DNA of 64,000 bases from Arenibacter echinorum (GCF_003259375.1 NZ_QLLN01000007.1:248001-312000), one strand, 5' to 3'. Shown: positions 8,764-18,273, counted from the stretch's first letter. The notes: generated from the letters alone by a model not told the origin. Numbers and translations are program-made.

Positions 8764-10332
8764 ATGAACCTCAATATTAAGGACACCTTTAATACTGAAC
8801 TCCCCGCCGACCCTGTCCATGAAAATACCAGAAGACAGGTCATGCAGGCGTGTTTCTCTTTTGTTGCACCAAAATCAACCTCAAAACCGAGCATAATCCA
8901 TACCTCGAATGAATTGGCCAAGGATCTGGGGCTAACTGAAGACGATCTCAAGTCCGAGGAGTTCAAAAATATTTTTAGTGGAAACTCGGTACTACCGGGC
9001 ACCAATCCCTATGCCATGTGCTACGGAGGTCACCAATTTGGTAACTGGGCAGGACAACTGGGAGATGGCCGTGCCATTAATTTATTTGAAGTTACCCACA
9101 ATAATAAAAAATGGGCGCTACAACTTAAGGGTGCCGGGGAAACTCCCTATTCCAGAACTGCCGATGGACTGGCGGTATTGCGTTCCTCTATCAGGGAATA
9201 CTTGTGCAGTGAAGCCATGTACCACTTGAGAGTGCCTACTACCAGAGCTCTTTCCCTAGCGCTCACAGGAGACCAGGTACTAAGGGATGTGCTGTACAAT
9301 GGCAACCCTGAATACGAAAAGGGAGCCGTGGTGTGCAGGGTGGCACCCACTTTTTTACGCTTTGGAAATTTTGAAATTTTTTCTGCAAGACAGGATAAAA
9401 AAAATTTAAAAACACTCTCGGATTATACTATAAAGCATTTCTTTCCCCATATAAAAGAAGGTACAAAGGAAGCTTATCTACAATTTTTCAGGGAGGTCAC
9501 AAACAATACCCTTGATATGATCATACACTGGCAACGGGTAGGCTTTGTACACGGGGTAATGAATACCGATAATATGTCCATTCTTGGTCTCACTATAGAT
9601 TACGGCCCCTATGGATGGCTTGAGGGTTACGAAGAAGGTTGGACCCCCAATACCACAGACCGACAGTATAAACGCTATAGATATGGGAATCAAATAAACA
9701 TTGGCCTTTGGAATCTTTATCAATTGGCAAATGCCCTCTTCCCTTTAATAGAAGATACCAAAGCGCTTGAAGACATATTAATGGAATACCGTAATAATTA
9801 TTCCACAAAATATCTCTCGATGATGAAATCTAAAATTGGTCTTTTCAAATCCGACGAAAATGACTCAGAGCTTTTGGGCAGATTGGAAGACAACTTACAA
9901 TTGACCGAAACGGACATGACCATATTTTTTAGAAATATAAGCCGCATTCCCAAGGATAGTCCTACAAATGAAGACTTTTTGGATCCAGTAATGGATGCAT
10001 TTTACGCAGGAGAAGAAGTGAAGGGAGATATCCTGGAAAAATGGAAGTTATGGTTTACCGATTATAAAAATAGATTGCAAAAAGAAAGTATAAGCGACAG
10101 GCAGAGAGCGGAAAAAATGAACGATGTAAACCCAAAATATGTTCTGAGAAATTACATGGCACAATTGGCCATAGATGATGCAGATAAAGGGGGTTACTCC
10201 TTATTGGATGAATTTTTTCAATTATTAAAAAATCCGTATCAAGAACAAACGCAGGCTGAAAAATGGTTTGCGAAGAGACCGGAATGGGCCAGGCACAAAG
10301 TAGGTTGTTCCATGCTCTCCTGTAGTTCATAG
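8764..10332 (+). CDS. selO: SelO/YdiU family protein adenylyltransferase (pseudokinase fold)
   Basis: SelO transfers AMP from ATP to Ser, Thr or Tyr residues of proteins and is linked to redox stress. The 522-residue protein contains the family blocks YGGHQFGNWAGQLGDGRA, QLKGAGETPYSRTADG, REYLCSEAMYHL and GVMNTDNMSILGLTIDYGP (the Asn and Asp of the active site). The C-terminus is MLSCSS: the next-to-last conserved site is Cys (TGT codon at the end of the gene), in the place where some eukaryotic members have selenocysteine. The ATG at 8764 is preferred over an upstream TTG that would overlap the GNAT gene. The setting, directly after the two Met-sulfoxide reductases, fits a role in oxidative stress. 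Confidence 0.93.
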   Translation: MNLNIKDTFNTELPADPVHENTRRQVMQACFSFVAPKSTSKPSIIHTSNELAKDLGLTEDDLKSEEFKNIFSGNSVLPGTNPYAMCYGGHQFGNWAGQLGDGRAINLFEVTHNNKKWALQLKGAGETPYSRTADGLAVLRSSIREYLCSEAMYHLRVPTTRALSLALTGDQVLRDVLYNGNPEYEKGAVVCRVAPTFLRFGNFEIFSARQDKKNLKTLSDYTIKHFFPHIKEGTKEAYLQFFREVTNNTLDMIIHWQRVGFVHGVMNTDNMSILGLTIDYGPYGWLEGYEEGWTPNTTDRQYKRYRYGNQINIGLWNLYQLANALFPLIEDTKALEDILMEYRNNYSTKYLSMMKSKIGLFKSDENDSELLGRLEDNLQLTETDMTIFFRNISRIPKDSPTNEDFLDPVMDAFYAGEEVKGDILEKWKLWFTDYKNRLQKESISDRQRAEKMNDVNPKYVLRNYMAQLAIDDADKGGYSLLDEFFQLLKNPYQEQTQAEKWFAKRPEWARHKVGCSMLSCSS

Positions 10333-10360
10333 ACCAGGAGCACCATTAACTCAAAGGCAA

Positions 10361-10618
10361 ATGCTATTAGAAAAAATAAAAGGAATCCCATTGGGTTACT
10401 CTAGCGCGCTATTCCTTGGCAAAAAATATGCCCTTACCCGAACCGATTTTAATGAAGGAAGGAGCACCAAAGTATATGCAGAGGAACTGGGCGGCAAGGA
10501 TTTCATCAGTTTTAACTTTTATATTTCGAAAAAGGGGGAGAAATTAAAACCTTGTGAAATGCCGGCCGAAAAAGTGATCGATTTTTTATACAATTACCAC
10601 TTATTGCAATCAGAATAA
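10361..10618 (+). CDS. Conserved small protein of unknown function
   Basis: An 85-residue soluble, basic protein with no signal peptide or membrane segment. It starts MLLEKIKGIPLGYSSALFLG and ends with a helical stretch PAEKVIDFLYNYHLLQ; the central part has alternating beta-like segments, and one Cys lies in KPCEMP. It begins 28 bp after selO and is followed by a strong terminator, so it is the last gene of the msrB-msrA-GNAT-selO run. I do not recognise a domain. Its position suggests a link to protein repair or redox stress, but that is inference only. Confidence 0.7.
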   Translation: MLLEKIKGIPLGYSSALFLGKKYALTRTDFNEGRSTKVYAEELGGKDFISFNFYISKKGEKLKPCEMPAEKVIDFLYNYHLLQSE

Positions 10619-10637
10619 CAATAGGGTAATTCATAAA

Positions 10638-10662
10638 AAAACCTGCTCATAGAGCAGGTTTT
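10638..10662. terminator. Bidirectional rho-independent terminator
   Basis: An 11-bp perfect stem (10638-10648 with 10652-10662, core CCTGCTC/GAGCAGG) with a 3-nt loop, flanked by A runs on one side and T runs on the other. It lies between the convergent small gene and prc and can serve both strands. Confidence 0.9.
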
Positions 10663-10684
10663 AATTTATTATGATTATATACCA

Positions 10685-12853
10685 TTAACCTTTTACACTG
10701 GCCAATTTAGAATTCTTTATGTTACTCAATTTAAGATCCTGCAATACATTAACAGCTTCCTCAACATAAACATCCTTGGCCAAATCCTTATGCCAACGGT
10801 TACGCTTTTCCCTTAATACGGAATCTTGGACAAACAACTCTTTTTCATATTGTAAAGATTCAAAGGTTAGGTGCGAATCGTAATCCGAAATGGTTTTAAA
10901 ATACTTGGCCTTTTCCTTATCCAATTCCAATCCCTTCTTATATTCATCATATTTCAAAGAAACAACAGTTTCATCCTGCGCTTTTTTGATCCATTGCGCA
11001 TTTTCCTCAATCAACTTTATTTGATTGTTCTGGTCCATTCTTTTAGTGCTGTTGGCAATAGTGGACTCATAGTCAATATAACCATCCCAAGGAGTGTACT
11101 CCGCAGGGGAAATCTTATCCCAGGTCAAAGGATTTTCCTGATCCCTTTCCCCTAGATCTATATAACTATAGCGATCTGGAACAACAACATCGCTCTTAAC
11201 CCCTTCCAATTGGGTAGATCCCCCGTTTATTCTGTAGAATTTTTGGGTAGTAAGTTTTATAGCTCCAAGATCTCCGTGCTCATTACCTCTTACAATATTC
11301 TCCAAGGGGATTACATTTTGAACCGTTCCCTTACCGAAGGTTTGTTTGCTACCGATAACCACTCCTCTTTTATAATCTTGAATGGCCGCTGCCAAAATTT
11401 CGGATGCAGAAGCCGATAATTCATTTACCAAAATCACCAAAGGTCCATCCCATTGAATACGTTCGTCCTTATCATTATACACTTCCGGTTTTTTATCGGT
11501 TGACCTTACCTGTACAATTGGCCCGTCCTTAATAAATAACCCAGCCATTTCAACAACTGTTTTAAGGGATCCGCCACCATTATCACGTAGGTCCAGGATT
11601 AGTCCCTCGGCTCCGGCCTGTTTTAATCTTTCCACTTCTTGGGCCACGTCCGTTGCGGCGTTTCTTTCATTATAATCCTCAAAATCCACATAAAACTTGG
11701 GTAGATTGATAAGTCCATATTTTTGGTTGCCCTTTATTATGGCCGCAGATTTGGCATAGGACTCTTCCAATTCCACCACATCACGGGTAAGGGAGATTAC
11801 CACTAGGGAACCGTCCACTTTTCTAACCGTCAAATCCACGATAGTACCTTTGGGGCCTTTTATAAACTTAATGGCATCATCCAAACGCATGCCCACAATA
11901 TCCACCGGTGCTTCCCCATTTTGACCAACTTTTAGTATCTCATCACCAACTTCCAATTGCTGATCTCTCCATACAGGTCCGCCAGATATAATTTCGACTA
12001 TTTTGGTCTGATCTTTTTTCTTTTGAAGTCGGGCACCAATACCTTCAAATTTACCAGACATACTAGTATCAAATTTTTCTTTGTCGTCCGGAGCAAAATA
12101 GAAGGTGTGTGGGTCAAATACTTCAACTATGGTATTTAGATATTGTACAAACCAATCCTTGCGCTCCAAGTCATCCACAAAATCGAAATAATCATCCAAG
12201 GTATTTTTGGTAGATTCCCTTGCAGCCTTTTCAGCCTGGGCTGGAGTTAATGGTCCGTCAGCACTGTTTTCCTCTTCAAAAACCACAGGCTCATCCCCGT
12301 CAGTTCCCGCCTTGGCAGTTTCCTTGTTCAAATTCAATTTGGAATCGTAAGTACCCAAAGTGGCATATTTTAACTGCTTTCTCCAACGCTCTTTCAAATC
12401 TTTGCGAGAGTCCACATATCCTTGGCCATCGTAATTAATTTCAATGTTTTCGTCTACCGAGTAATCAAAAGGTTCATCCAAAACCTCTTTATAAATTTCT
12501 TTGGCGTCCCCCATTCGTTTCAATAGGCGCTCGTAAACCATGTCGAAAAAAGTTATATCGGTATTCTTTATCTGATCATCCAACTGAAACTTAAATTTTT
12601 CAAATTCCTGAATGTCGCTTTCCAAGAAATATCTTTTAGTGGGATCCAAAATATCCAAAAAGCCTTCAAAAACATTAACGGAAAAATCATCATCAATATC
12701 TTTTGGCTGGTAATGGCCGCGTTCCAATACATAGGTAATAAGGTCCAACAACAATTTGTCCTTGTCATCTGTTTCAAATGATTTGTTGGTAAAACTGCAT
12801 GAAGCTACCGCAACAAGCATTACAATCAATGCGTAGGCTAAATTTCTTTTCAT
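10685..12853 (-). CDS. prc: Tail-specific C-terminal processing protease (Prc/Tsp), lipoprotein
   Basis: A periplasmic S41 protease that degrades proteins from their C-terminal tails and processes envelope proteins. The 722-residue protein has a lipoprotein signal with the lipid Cys at residue 19 (VASC), an N-terminal Tsp domain, a PDZ domain at about 245-340 (LQKKKDQTKIVEI, VGDEILKVG), the S41 core with the Ser in NELSASASEI (about residue 480) and the Lys in KQTFGKGTVQ, then the long C-terminal helical domain typical of Prc rather than of the shorter CtpA. An Asp/Glu-rich linker near 175-200 is a local peculiarity. It is transcribed divergently from surE and convergently to the selO run. 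Confidence 0.93.
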   Translation of the reverse strand: MKRNLAYALIVMLVAVASCSFTNKSFETDDKDKLLLDLITYVLERGHYQPKDIDDDFSVNVFEGFLDILDPTKRYFLESDIQEFEKFKFQLDDQIKNTDITFFDMVYERLLKRMGDAKEIYKEVLDEPFDYSVDENIEINYDGQGYVDSRKDLKERWRKQLKYATLGTYDSKLNLNKETAKAGTDGDEPVVFEEENSADGPLTPAQAEKAARESTKNTLDDYFDFVDDLERKDWFVQYLNTIVEVFDPHTFYFAPDDKEKFDTSMSGKFEGIGARLQKKKDQTKIVEIISGGPVWRDQQLEVGDEILKVGQNGEAPVDIVGMRLDDAIKFIKGPKGTIVDLTVRKVDGSLVVISLTRDVVELEESYAKSAAIIKGNQKYGLINLPKFYVDFEDYNERNAATDVAQEVERLKQAGAEGLILDLRDNGGGSLKTVVEMAGLFIKDGPIVQVRSTDKKPEVYNDKDERIQWDGPLVILVNELSASASEILAAAIQDYKRGVVIGSKQTFGKGTVQNVIPLENIVRGNEHGDLGAIKLTTQKFYRINGGSTQLEGVKSDVVVPDRYSYIDLGERDQENPLTWDKISPAEYTPWDGYIDYESTIANSTKRMDQNNQIKLIEENAQWIKKAQDETVVSLKYDEYKKGLELDKEKAKYFKTISDYDSHLTFESLQYEKELFVQDSVLREKRNRWHKDLAKDVYVEEAVNVLQDLKLSNIKNSKLASVKG

Positions 12854-13207
12854 CTAATTTTTTTTATTGTTTTCCACATTTGGAGCAATTTTGCAAACAG
12901 AAACAACCCCTCCATTTTCTAATTTTACAATCATCTAAAATTAATCAAACCACGTCTGCAATCCAAGTTTTGCCTTTTAAAAGTGGTTCAATATGCCAAT
13001 TACTCTAAGATAACGAAAAAATCGTGCCATATTATACCGATATGCCATTAATCTTTTGTTAATATCTCAAATGCCTAGGACACTGACAAAGGTTGGAAGT
13101 ATATTGTCTTTTCCATAAATTCAATGTAAAATTTCAGTACATACCCTTCTTAATACAAAAAGCGATAATAGATTAAAAACGTATTTTTGCAGCATAAATT
13201 ATATACC
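12854..13207. other. Intergenic region between divergent prc and surE (354 bp)
   Basis: No convincing gene is present. It must contain the promoters of both neighbours. The right end holds a TAnnTTTG box for surE (listed separately). For prc I found no clear TAnnTTTG on the minus strand. The stretch is AT-rich and has no long inverted or tandem repeat. Confidence 0.6.
13182..13189 (+). promoter_or_regulatory. Candidate Bacteroidota -7 box for surE
   Basis: TATTTTTG matches the Bacteroidota TAnnTTTG consensus and ends 18 bases before the surE ATG at 13208. That would place the start of transcription around 13196, giving a short leader. No TTG is present at the expected -33 spacing, which lowers confidence. 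Confidence 0.5.
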
Positions 13208-13987
13208 ATGGCGAAACCTTTGATCCTTGTCACCAATGACGACGGAATTACAGCTCCCGGCCTAAGGGCGTTGATTCGATTTATGATGGAATTGGGGGAG
13301 GTAGTCGTAGTGGCTCCAGACAGCCCACAATCTGGAATGGGGCACGCCATAACCATAGACAACACCCTATATATAAAAAAGATTAAAGTAGATTTGGAAA
13401 ACGGTGCAAATGAAGAATACAGTTGTAGCGGAACTCCGGCCGACTGTGTTAAACTTGGCCTACAGGAACTTTTGGGTAGAAAACCCGATCTATGTGTAAG
13501 CGGTATAAACCATGGATCAAATTCCTCTATCAATGTTATTTACTCCGGTACTATGAGTGCCGCTATTGAAGCTGGCATTGAAGGTATACCGGCCATTGGT
13601 TTTTCCCTGTGTGATTATTCCTGGAACGCCAACTTTGAGGCCAGCAAGGAGGCCATTCAAAAAATAGTCCGGGAGGCCTTAAGAAATGGTATTCCCAATG
13701 GAGTTGTGCTCAACGTTAATATTCCCAAAACCGACAATAAGGCACCCAAGGGTATAAAAATTTGCAGGCAGGCCCGAGCCAACTGGAAAGAGAAATTTGA
13801 CAAAAGAACCAACCCTAGTGGAAAGGAATATTACTGGCTTACCGGCGAGTTTGAACTATTGGACAAGGGAGAGGATACGGACGAATACGCTCTATCCCAA
13901 GATTATGTATCAGTTGTCCCCACGCAATTTGACCTAACGGCACACCATGCCATTCAACATATTAACAATTGGAAACTAAATGATTAA
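13208..13987 (+). CDS. surE: 5'/3'-nucleotidase SurE
   Basis: SurE is a metal-dependent nucleotidase that removes phosphate from nucleoside monophosphates, acting in the cytoplasm as a dimer or tetramer. The 259-residue protein has the metal-binding start LVTNDDGITAPG with the adjacent Asp pair at residues 11-12, the metal Ser in PDSPQSGMGHAIT, and SGINHGSNSS with the metal Asn. The ATG at 13208 follows a candidate promoter and gives the normal family start MAKPLILVTNDDG. Its end overlaps the next small membrane protein by 8 bases, and lpxB follows, an arrangement I recall as common in this group. Confidence 0.95.
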   Translation: MAKPLILVTNDDGITAPGLRALIRFMMELGEVVVVAPDSPQSGMGHAITIDNTLYIKKIKVDLENGANEEYSCSGTPADCVKLGLQELLGRKPDLCVSGINHGSNSSINVIYSGTMSAAIEAGIEGIPAIGFSLCDYSWNANFEASKEAIQKIVREALRNGIPNGVVLNVNIPKTDNKAPKGIKICRQARANWKEKFDKRTNPSGKEYYWLTGEFELLDKGEDTDEYALSQDYVSVVPTQFDLTAHHAIQHINNWKLND

Positions 13988-14261
13988 AAAAGAAATATTA
14001 ATAGGATTAATAGTTGGTCTTATTGCCAATACCATTGGAACTTTATTGTATATATTGATCTTCTCGGACTTCGGCATTGTGGAAACCTACCAGGCCGCAG
14101 TTCAACAGGAACATATAGGCAGTTTATTGGCGCTAGGGGCCATTTTAAACTTGGTTGCCTTTTTTGGTTTTTTAAAAATTCGTAGGGACTATAGGGCAAG
14201 GGGTGTTATGATCGCCACCCTTTTGACCGCTATGCTAATATTGTATTATAAAGTTTTTTAG
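13980..14261 (+). CDS. Small membrane protein of unknown function
   Basis: A 93-residue protein with three predicted membrane segments (about residues 5-27, 44-63 and 71-92) joined by short loops, one containing the basic stretch KIRRDYRARG. It starts within the last codons of surE (8-base overlap) and ends 54 bp before lpxB, so it is almost certainly a real co-translated gene. I do not recognise a family. A role in the membrane linked to lipid A assembly would be a guess from position only. Confidence 0.75.
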   Translation: MIKKEILIGLIVGLIANTIGTLLYILIFSDFGIVETYQAAVQQEHIGSLLALGAILNLVAFFGFLKIRRDYRARGVMIATLLTAMLILYYKVF

Positions 14262-14315
14262 CATCGGGCTTGGGGCTATTTATCTCAGTACTAATGAACC
14301 ACAGAAACTAAACGG

Positions 14316-15440
14316 ATGAAATACTATATCATCGCTGGCGAGGCATCGGGCGACCTACATGGGTCCAACCTCATAAAAGCCCTTAAAAAACAGGATTCGG
14401 ATGCTGACATTCGTTGTTGGGGCGGCGATTTAATGAAAGCCGCAGGAGGCGACTTGGTAAAGCATTACAAGGAAATGGCCTTTATGGGCTTCCTAGAGGT
14501 GATATCAAATATCAATCAAATTTTCAAAAATATCGCCTTCTGTAAGGAGGATATCAGCGATTTTAATCCTGATGTAATTGTCTTTATAGATTATTCCGGC
14601 TTTAATCTTAGAATTGCCTCTTGGGCAAAAAAGAACAAATTTAGGACCAATTATTATATTTCTCCGCAAATATGGGCCTCTCGGGAGGGCAGAATACATA
14701 AGATAAAAAGGGATATTGATGCCATGCACGTAATTCTTCCTTTTGAAAAGGAATTTTATGAAAAAAAACACCACTATCCCGTTAATTTTGTTGGCCATCC
14801 CCTTATAGACGCTATTGGGGACATTCCCAGGACCAGCGATAAAAAATTTAGGGTAGAGAACAATTTGGATTTACAAAAACCCATTATTGCCCTTTTACCG
14901 GGAAGCAGAAAACAGGAGGTTCAAAAAATGCTCACCCTTATGTTATCGGTTACAAAATCTTTCCCCAAATTTCAATTTGTAATTGCAGGGGCACCTAGTT
15001 TGGACCTGGAGTTTTACCAGCCCTTTCTAAAATCGTCCCAAGTAAGTCTTATTTCCAACAAGACCTATGATTTATTAAGCCTATCCTATGCCGCCCTAGT
15101 GACCAGCGGGACCGCCACCTTGGAAACGGCCCTTTTTAAGATACCCCAAGTGGTCTGTTACCGTGCCAATTGGATATCCTATCAAATTGCTAAACGGATT
15201 GTTACCCTTAAGTTTATTTCCCTAGTGAATCTTATAATGGATAAAGAGGTAGTAAAAGAACTTATCCAAGGTGACTTGAATACCAAAAACCTAACCAAAG
15301 AGCTCGATAAAATTTTGAACGGGCCCGAAAGAAAGAAGCAGTTTGAAGCATATTACGAATTGGAAAAAAAACTAGGAGGCAAGGGTGCTAGTGAAAAGGC
15401 AGCATCCCTAATCGTGGAAAGCGCCAAAACTGCTCAATAA
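14316..15440 (+). CDS. lpxB: Lipid-A-disaccharide synthase LpxB
   Basis: LpxB joins UDP-diacylglucosamine and lipid X to form the lipid A disaccharide at the inner face of the cytoplasmic membrane. The 374-residue protein begins with the family motif IAGEASGDLHG, followed by CWGGDLMKAAGGDLV, the NYYISPQIWASREGR block, FVGHPLIDAI, LLPGSRKQEV with the GSR of the GT-B nucleotide site, and TSGTATLETAL near residue 270. Length and motifs are normal. It is the last gene of the surE run; 246 bp follow before the next gene, which has its own candidate promoter. Confidence 0.96.
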   Translation: MKYYIIAGEASGDLHGSNLIKALKKQDSDADIRCWGGDLMKAAGGDLVKHYKEMAFMGFLEVISNINQIFKNIAFCKEDISDFNPDVIVFIDYSGFNLRIASWAKKNKFRTNYYISPQIWASREGRIHKIKRDIDAMHVILPFEKEFYEKKHHYPVNFVGHPLIDAIGDIPRTSDKKFRVENNLDLQKPIIALLPGSRKQEVQKMLTLMLSVTKSFPKFQFVIAGAPSLDLEFYQPFLKSSQVSLISNKTYDLLSLSYAALVTSGTATLETALFKIPQVVCYRANWISYQIAKRIVTLKFISLVNLIMDKEVVKELIQGDLNTKNLTKELDKILNGPERKKQFEAYYELEKKLGGKGASEKAASLIVESAKTAQ

Positions 15441-15650
15441 AAATTTCATGAATCCCAATTTTGGCGCTTATTGCTTAACTTTAGTACATAATTCTAAGCG
15501 GAAATCCATTGTTTGAATCACTTTTAGGTTCTCGTTTGAACAATAACTACTGCACAAATACGTTGTTGAAACAAAGACACTATTGGCGATTTATCCTGAA
15601 AAATTGATAAGGGTTTTCCCAAAAAAATGACGGATTTTAAATTAATTATT

Positions 15651-15658
15651 TAAATTTG
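15651..15658 (+). promoter_or_regulatory. Candidate Bacteroidota -7 box upstream of the NlpC/P60 gene
   Basis: TAAATTTG fits TAnnTTTG and lies 28 bases before the ATG at 15687, a sensible leader length. No TTG stands at the -33 position. The 246-bp gap from lpxB supports a separate promoter here. Confidence 0.45.
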
Positions 15659-15686
15659 ATATCCAAGAGCACTAACTTTTACTTGG

Positions 15687-16247
15687 ATGATTCAAAGATT
15701 TCTTTCTTTATTTCTAATTATTTTACTAGTTGGCTGCGGTGCGGCCAAGAAAAAAACTGTCTCTCGCGAAGAAAGAAAAATAACCGTAGAAGCTTCCGAA
15801 AAACCAACTGAAATAAAAGGTGAAACTCCTTTAGGCGGGGAATCCATAAACAAACCAGCGACCAAGATAACCGAACAAATCATTAATACCGCCCTAACTT
15901 TTTCAGGCACCCGCTATAAGTTTGGAGGCACTACCAACAAAGGTATGGATTGCTCCGGATTGTTGTTTGTTGCCTTTGGAGAGCATGATATTCAATTGCC
16001 ACGAGCCTCTTATCAAATGGCGGAGGAAGCGCAAAAAATAAATATAAAGGAGGTTAGCAAGGGCGATCTACTTTTTTTTGGGACCTCCAGAAGAAAAAAC
16101 AACATAAACCATGTAGGCCTGGTAGTCCAGGTAGACGGGAATGAAATAAAATTCATTCATTCCACCTCATCCCGAGGTGTTATAGTTTCCTCTTTGCAGG
16201 AGGGTTATTGGAACTATGCCTTTATAAAGGCTGCCCGGATCCTGTAG
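15687..16247 (+). CDS. NlpC/P60 (C40) cell-wall peptidase, lipoprotein
   Basis: A peptidoglycan peptidase that cleaves stem peptides, here tethered to a membrane by lipid. The 186-residue protein has a lipoprotein signal with Cys17 in LVGCG, a charged linker to about residue 60, then the C40 domain. The catalytic set is present: Cys89 in GMDCSGL, His142 in NHVGLV and a polar His158 in FIHSTS. It resembles Spr/MepS in layout. The stop is one base before the comEC start, so the two genes are co-transcribed and probably coupled. Confidence 0.92.
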   Translation: MIQRFLSLFLIILLVGCGAAKKKTVSREERKITVEASEKPTEIKGETPLGGESINKPATKITEQIINTALTFSGTRYKFGGTTNKGMDCSGLLFVAFGEHDIQLPRASYQMAEEAQKINIKEVSKGDLLFFGTSRRKNNINHVGLVVQVDGNEIKFIHSTSSRGVIVSSLQEGYWNYAFIKAARIL

Positions 16248-16248
16248 G

Positions 16249-18273
16249 ATGCGTTTGCTACAGTTTACAGCCGTTAAGCTTACTTTATGCCTAATCGGTG
16301 GAATTTTAATTGGATATTACCTGCATCCGTCCCTTCCACTATCTTTTTCCATAACGATAGCTTCATTACTCCTATTGGGAGTTGTATTTGTCTATTACCG
16401 TAAACTTCCCACATTCCTTTTTGCACTTTTCACGGGACTTTTGACCATAGCCATTGGTATATTCAGCATAGTCCTAAGTGAGTCGCACAATCTTGGTCGG
16501 CATTATAGCCAACAGAATCTTGACATAAATAGGGGCTATACCTTAAAAATTCGCGAAGTATTAAAGGCCAATGGCTTTTCGGATAGGTACGTGGCCCACG
16601 TTAAGAGTATGGACAGCTTAAAGGTTAGCGGTAAAATACTATTGAATATGTCTACGGATTCTTCGATTAGATCCCTAAAGGTCGATGACGAAATATTGGC
16701 CTTCACCACCCTCTACCCTATTACACCCCCTTTAAACCCACATCAATTCAATTACAAAAAATACCTTTCCAATATTGGAATAAGGCATCAGGTAAAACTT
16801 GCAGGAAACGACTATTACTTAATGCCCCAGGCCTCCGAAACCATCTTTGGAATAGCGCATAAAATAAGGGACTATATCATTCAAAATTTAAAAAAAGAAG
16901 ATTTTGGCGCTGAAGAATTGGGTGTTATCCAGGCCCTTCTCCTTGGGCAGCGAAATGAAATTACCGCGGAAATCGACACCGACTATAAGGATGCAGGAGC
17001 CTATCACATTTTGGCCTTGTCCGGTTTACATATTGGAATTCTTTTGGGATTGCTCCATTTTTTATTGAGCCCGTTGGAAATCCTACAAAAAGGGAGAACC
17101 ATAAAACTGGTTGTTATTGTCTTGCTATTATGGGCATTCGCCCTCTTGGCCGGACTTTCTGCCTCCATTCTAAGAGCAACAACCATGTTTACTTTTGTAG
17201 CCTACGCCCTGTACTTGAACAGGCCTACAAGTCATTTTAATATCCTGGCATTGTCACTGTTCTTTATTTTATTGCTTTTGGATCCCCTATTATTATTTCA
17301 GGTAGGATTTCAATTAAGTTATGCAGCTGTTTTTGCTATTGTCTGGATATACCCCTTATTGCAAAAACTCTGGAATCCACAATATTGGATTATAAAAAAG
17401 AGTTGGGAGTTAGTTTCCGTAAGTATTGCTGCTCAACTGGGAGTATTCCCTATAAGTCTGTTTTACTTTCATCATTTCCCGGGACTGTTTTTAATTTCAA
17501 GCCTATTGATCCTTCCTTTTTTGACCTTTATTTTAGGGTTTGGAATATTGGTAATAGCACTGTCCCTCACCAACAGTTTACCGCCTGTTGTAGTTGCCAT
17601 CTACGACACTGTAATACGTTGGATGAATTCGATTATTGGACTGGTTGCCCAGCAGGAAAATTTTCTTTTTAAAAATATTTCTTTTGATGCCATTCAATTA
17701 ATTCTCAGTTATGGCATTATAATAACAATGGTAACCGTCTTTATTAAAGCCTCCTACAAAAGGGTAGTCGTCTTCCTAGTGTTTGTCCTTTGCTTCCAAT
17801 CCTATATCCTGGGCATTAGACACCTTGCAGAAAACAAGGAATCCCTGGTGATAGGACATATTGTCCGTAATAGTGTCCTAATCCATCAAACAGGCCAAAA
17901 ACTTACGGTCTTTTCCACCAACCCCAAAGCTACTGCAAGAATGGCCAACGATTATGCCATTGCCCAAAACATTATAGATTTGCAACATCGACCTATAAAA
18001 AACAGCTATCTAATTGGAGGGAAGAGAATGGTTATTCTGGATAGTTCCAATATGGGCCTTCCAATAAATTATGAGGTATCTACCTTAGTATTGACCCAAT
18101 CCCCTAAAATTAATTTAGAGAGGCTTTTGGACTCAATTGCGCCCGATATTGTTATTGCAGATGGCAGCAATTATAAAAGTTATATATCTCGATGGAAAGC
18201 AACATGCCATAAAAAAAAGCTGCCATTTCACGATACGGGTGAAAAAGGTGCATTTCTCTATACTTGGCAGTAG
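16249..18273 (+). CDS. comEC: ComEC/Rec2-family DNA-uptake channel protein
   Basis: ComEC forms the inner-membrane channel for uptake of single-stranded DNA in natural transformation. The 674-residue protein shows N-terminal membrane segments, a small OB-like extracellular domain (about 90-200), and the competence domain with ALLLGQRNEIT and the signature YHILALSGLHIGIL near residue 250, followed by many membrane helices. The last ~150 residues occupy the place of the usual metallo-beta-lactamase domain but have no HxHxDH metal motif, so that domain is degenerate or replaced. It ends at 18273 with no gap to the convergent transporter gene. Confidence 0.9.
   Translation: MRLLQFTAVKLTLCLIGGILIGYYLHPSLPLSFSITIASLLLLGVVFVYYRKLPTFLFALFTGLLTIAIGIFSIVLSESHNLGRHYSQQNLDINRGYTLKIREVLKANGFSDRYVAHVKSMDSLKVSGKILLNMSTDSSIRSLKVDDEILAFTTLYPITPPLNPHQFNYKKYLSNIGIRHQVKLAGNDYYLMPQASETIFGIAHKIRDYIIQNLKKEDFGAEELGVIQALLLGQRNEITAEIDTDYKDAGAYHILALSGLHIGILLGLLHFLLSPLEILQKGRTIKLVVIVLLLWAFALLAGLSASILRATTMFTFVAYALYLNRPTSHFNILALSLFFILLLLDPLLLFQVGFQLSYAAVFAIVWIYPLLQKLWNPQYWIIKKSWELVSVSIAAQLGVFPISLFYFHHFPGLFLISSLLILPFLTFILGFGILVIALSLTNSLPPVVVAIYDTVIRWMNSIIGLVAQQENFLFKNISFDAIQLILSYGIIITMVTVFIKASYKRVVVFLVFVLCFQSYILGIRHLAENKESLVIGHIVRNSVLIHQTGQKLTVFSTNPKATARMANDYAIAQNIIDLQHRPIKNSYLIGGKRMVILDSSNMGLPINYEVSTLVLTQSPKINLERLLDSIAPDIVIADGSNYKSYISRWKATCHKKKLPFHDTGEKGAFLYTWQ

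Noticed and set aside
8764-10332. Selenocysteine in SelO
   Set aside because: The codon at the relevant position is TGT, and there is no in-frame TGA near the end.
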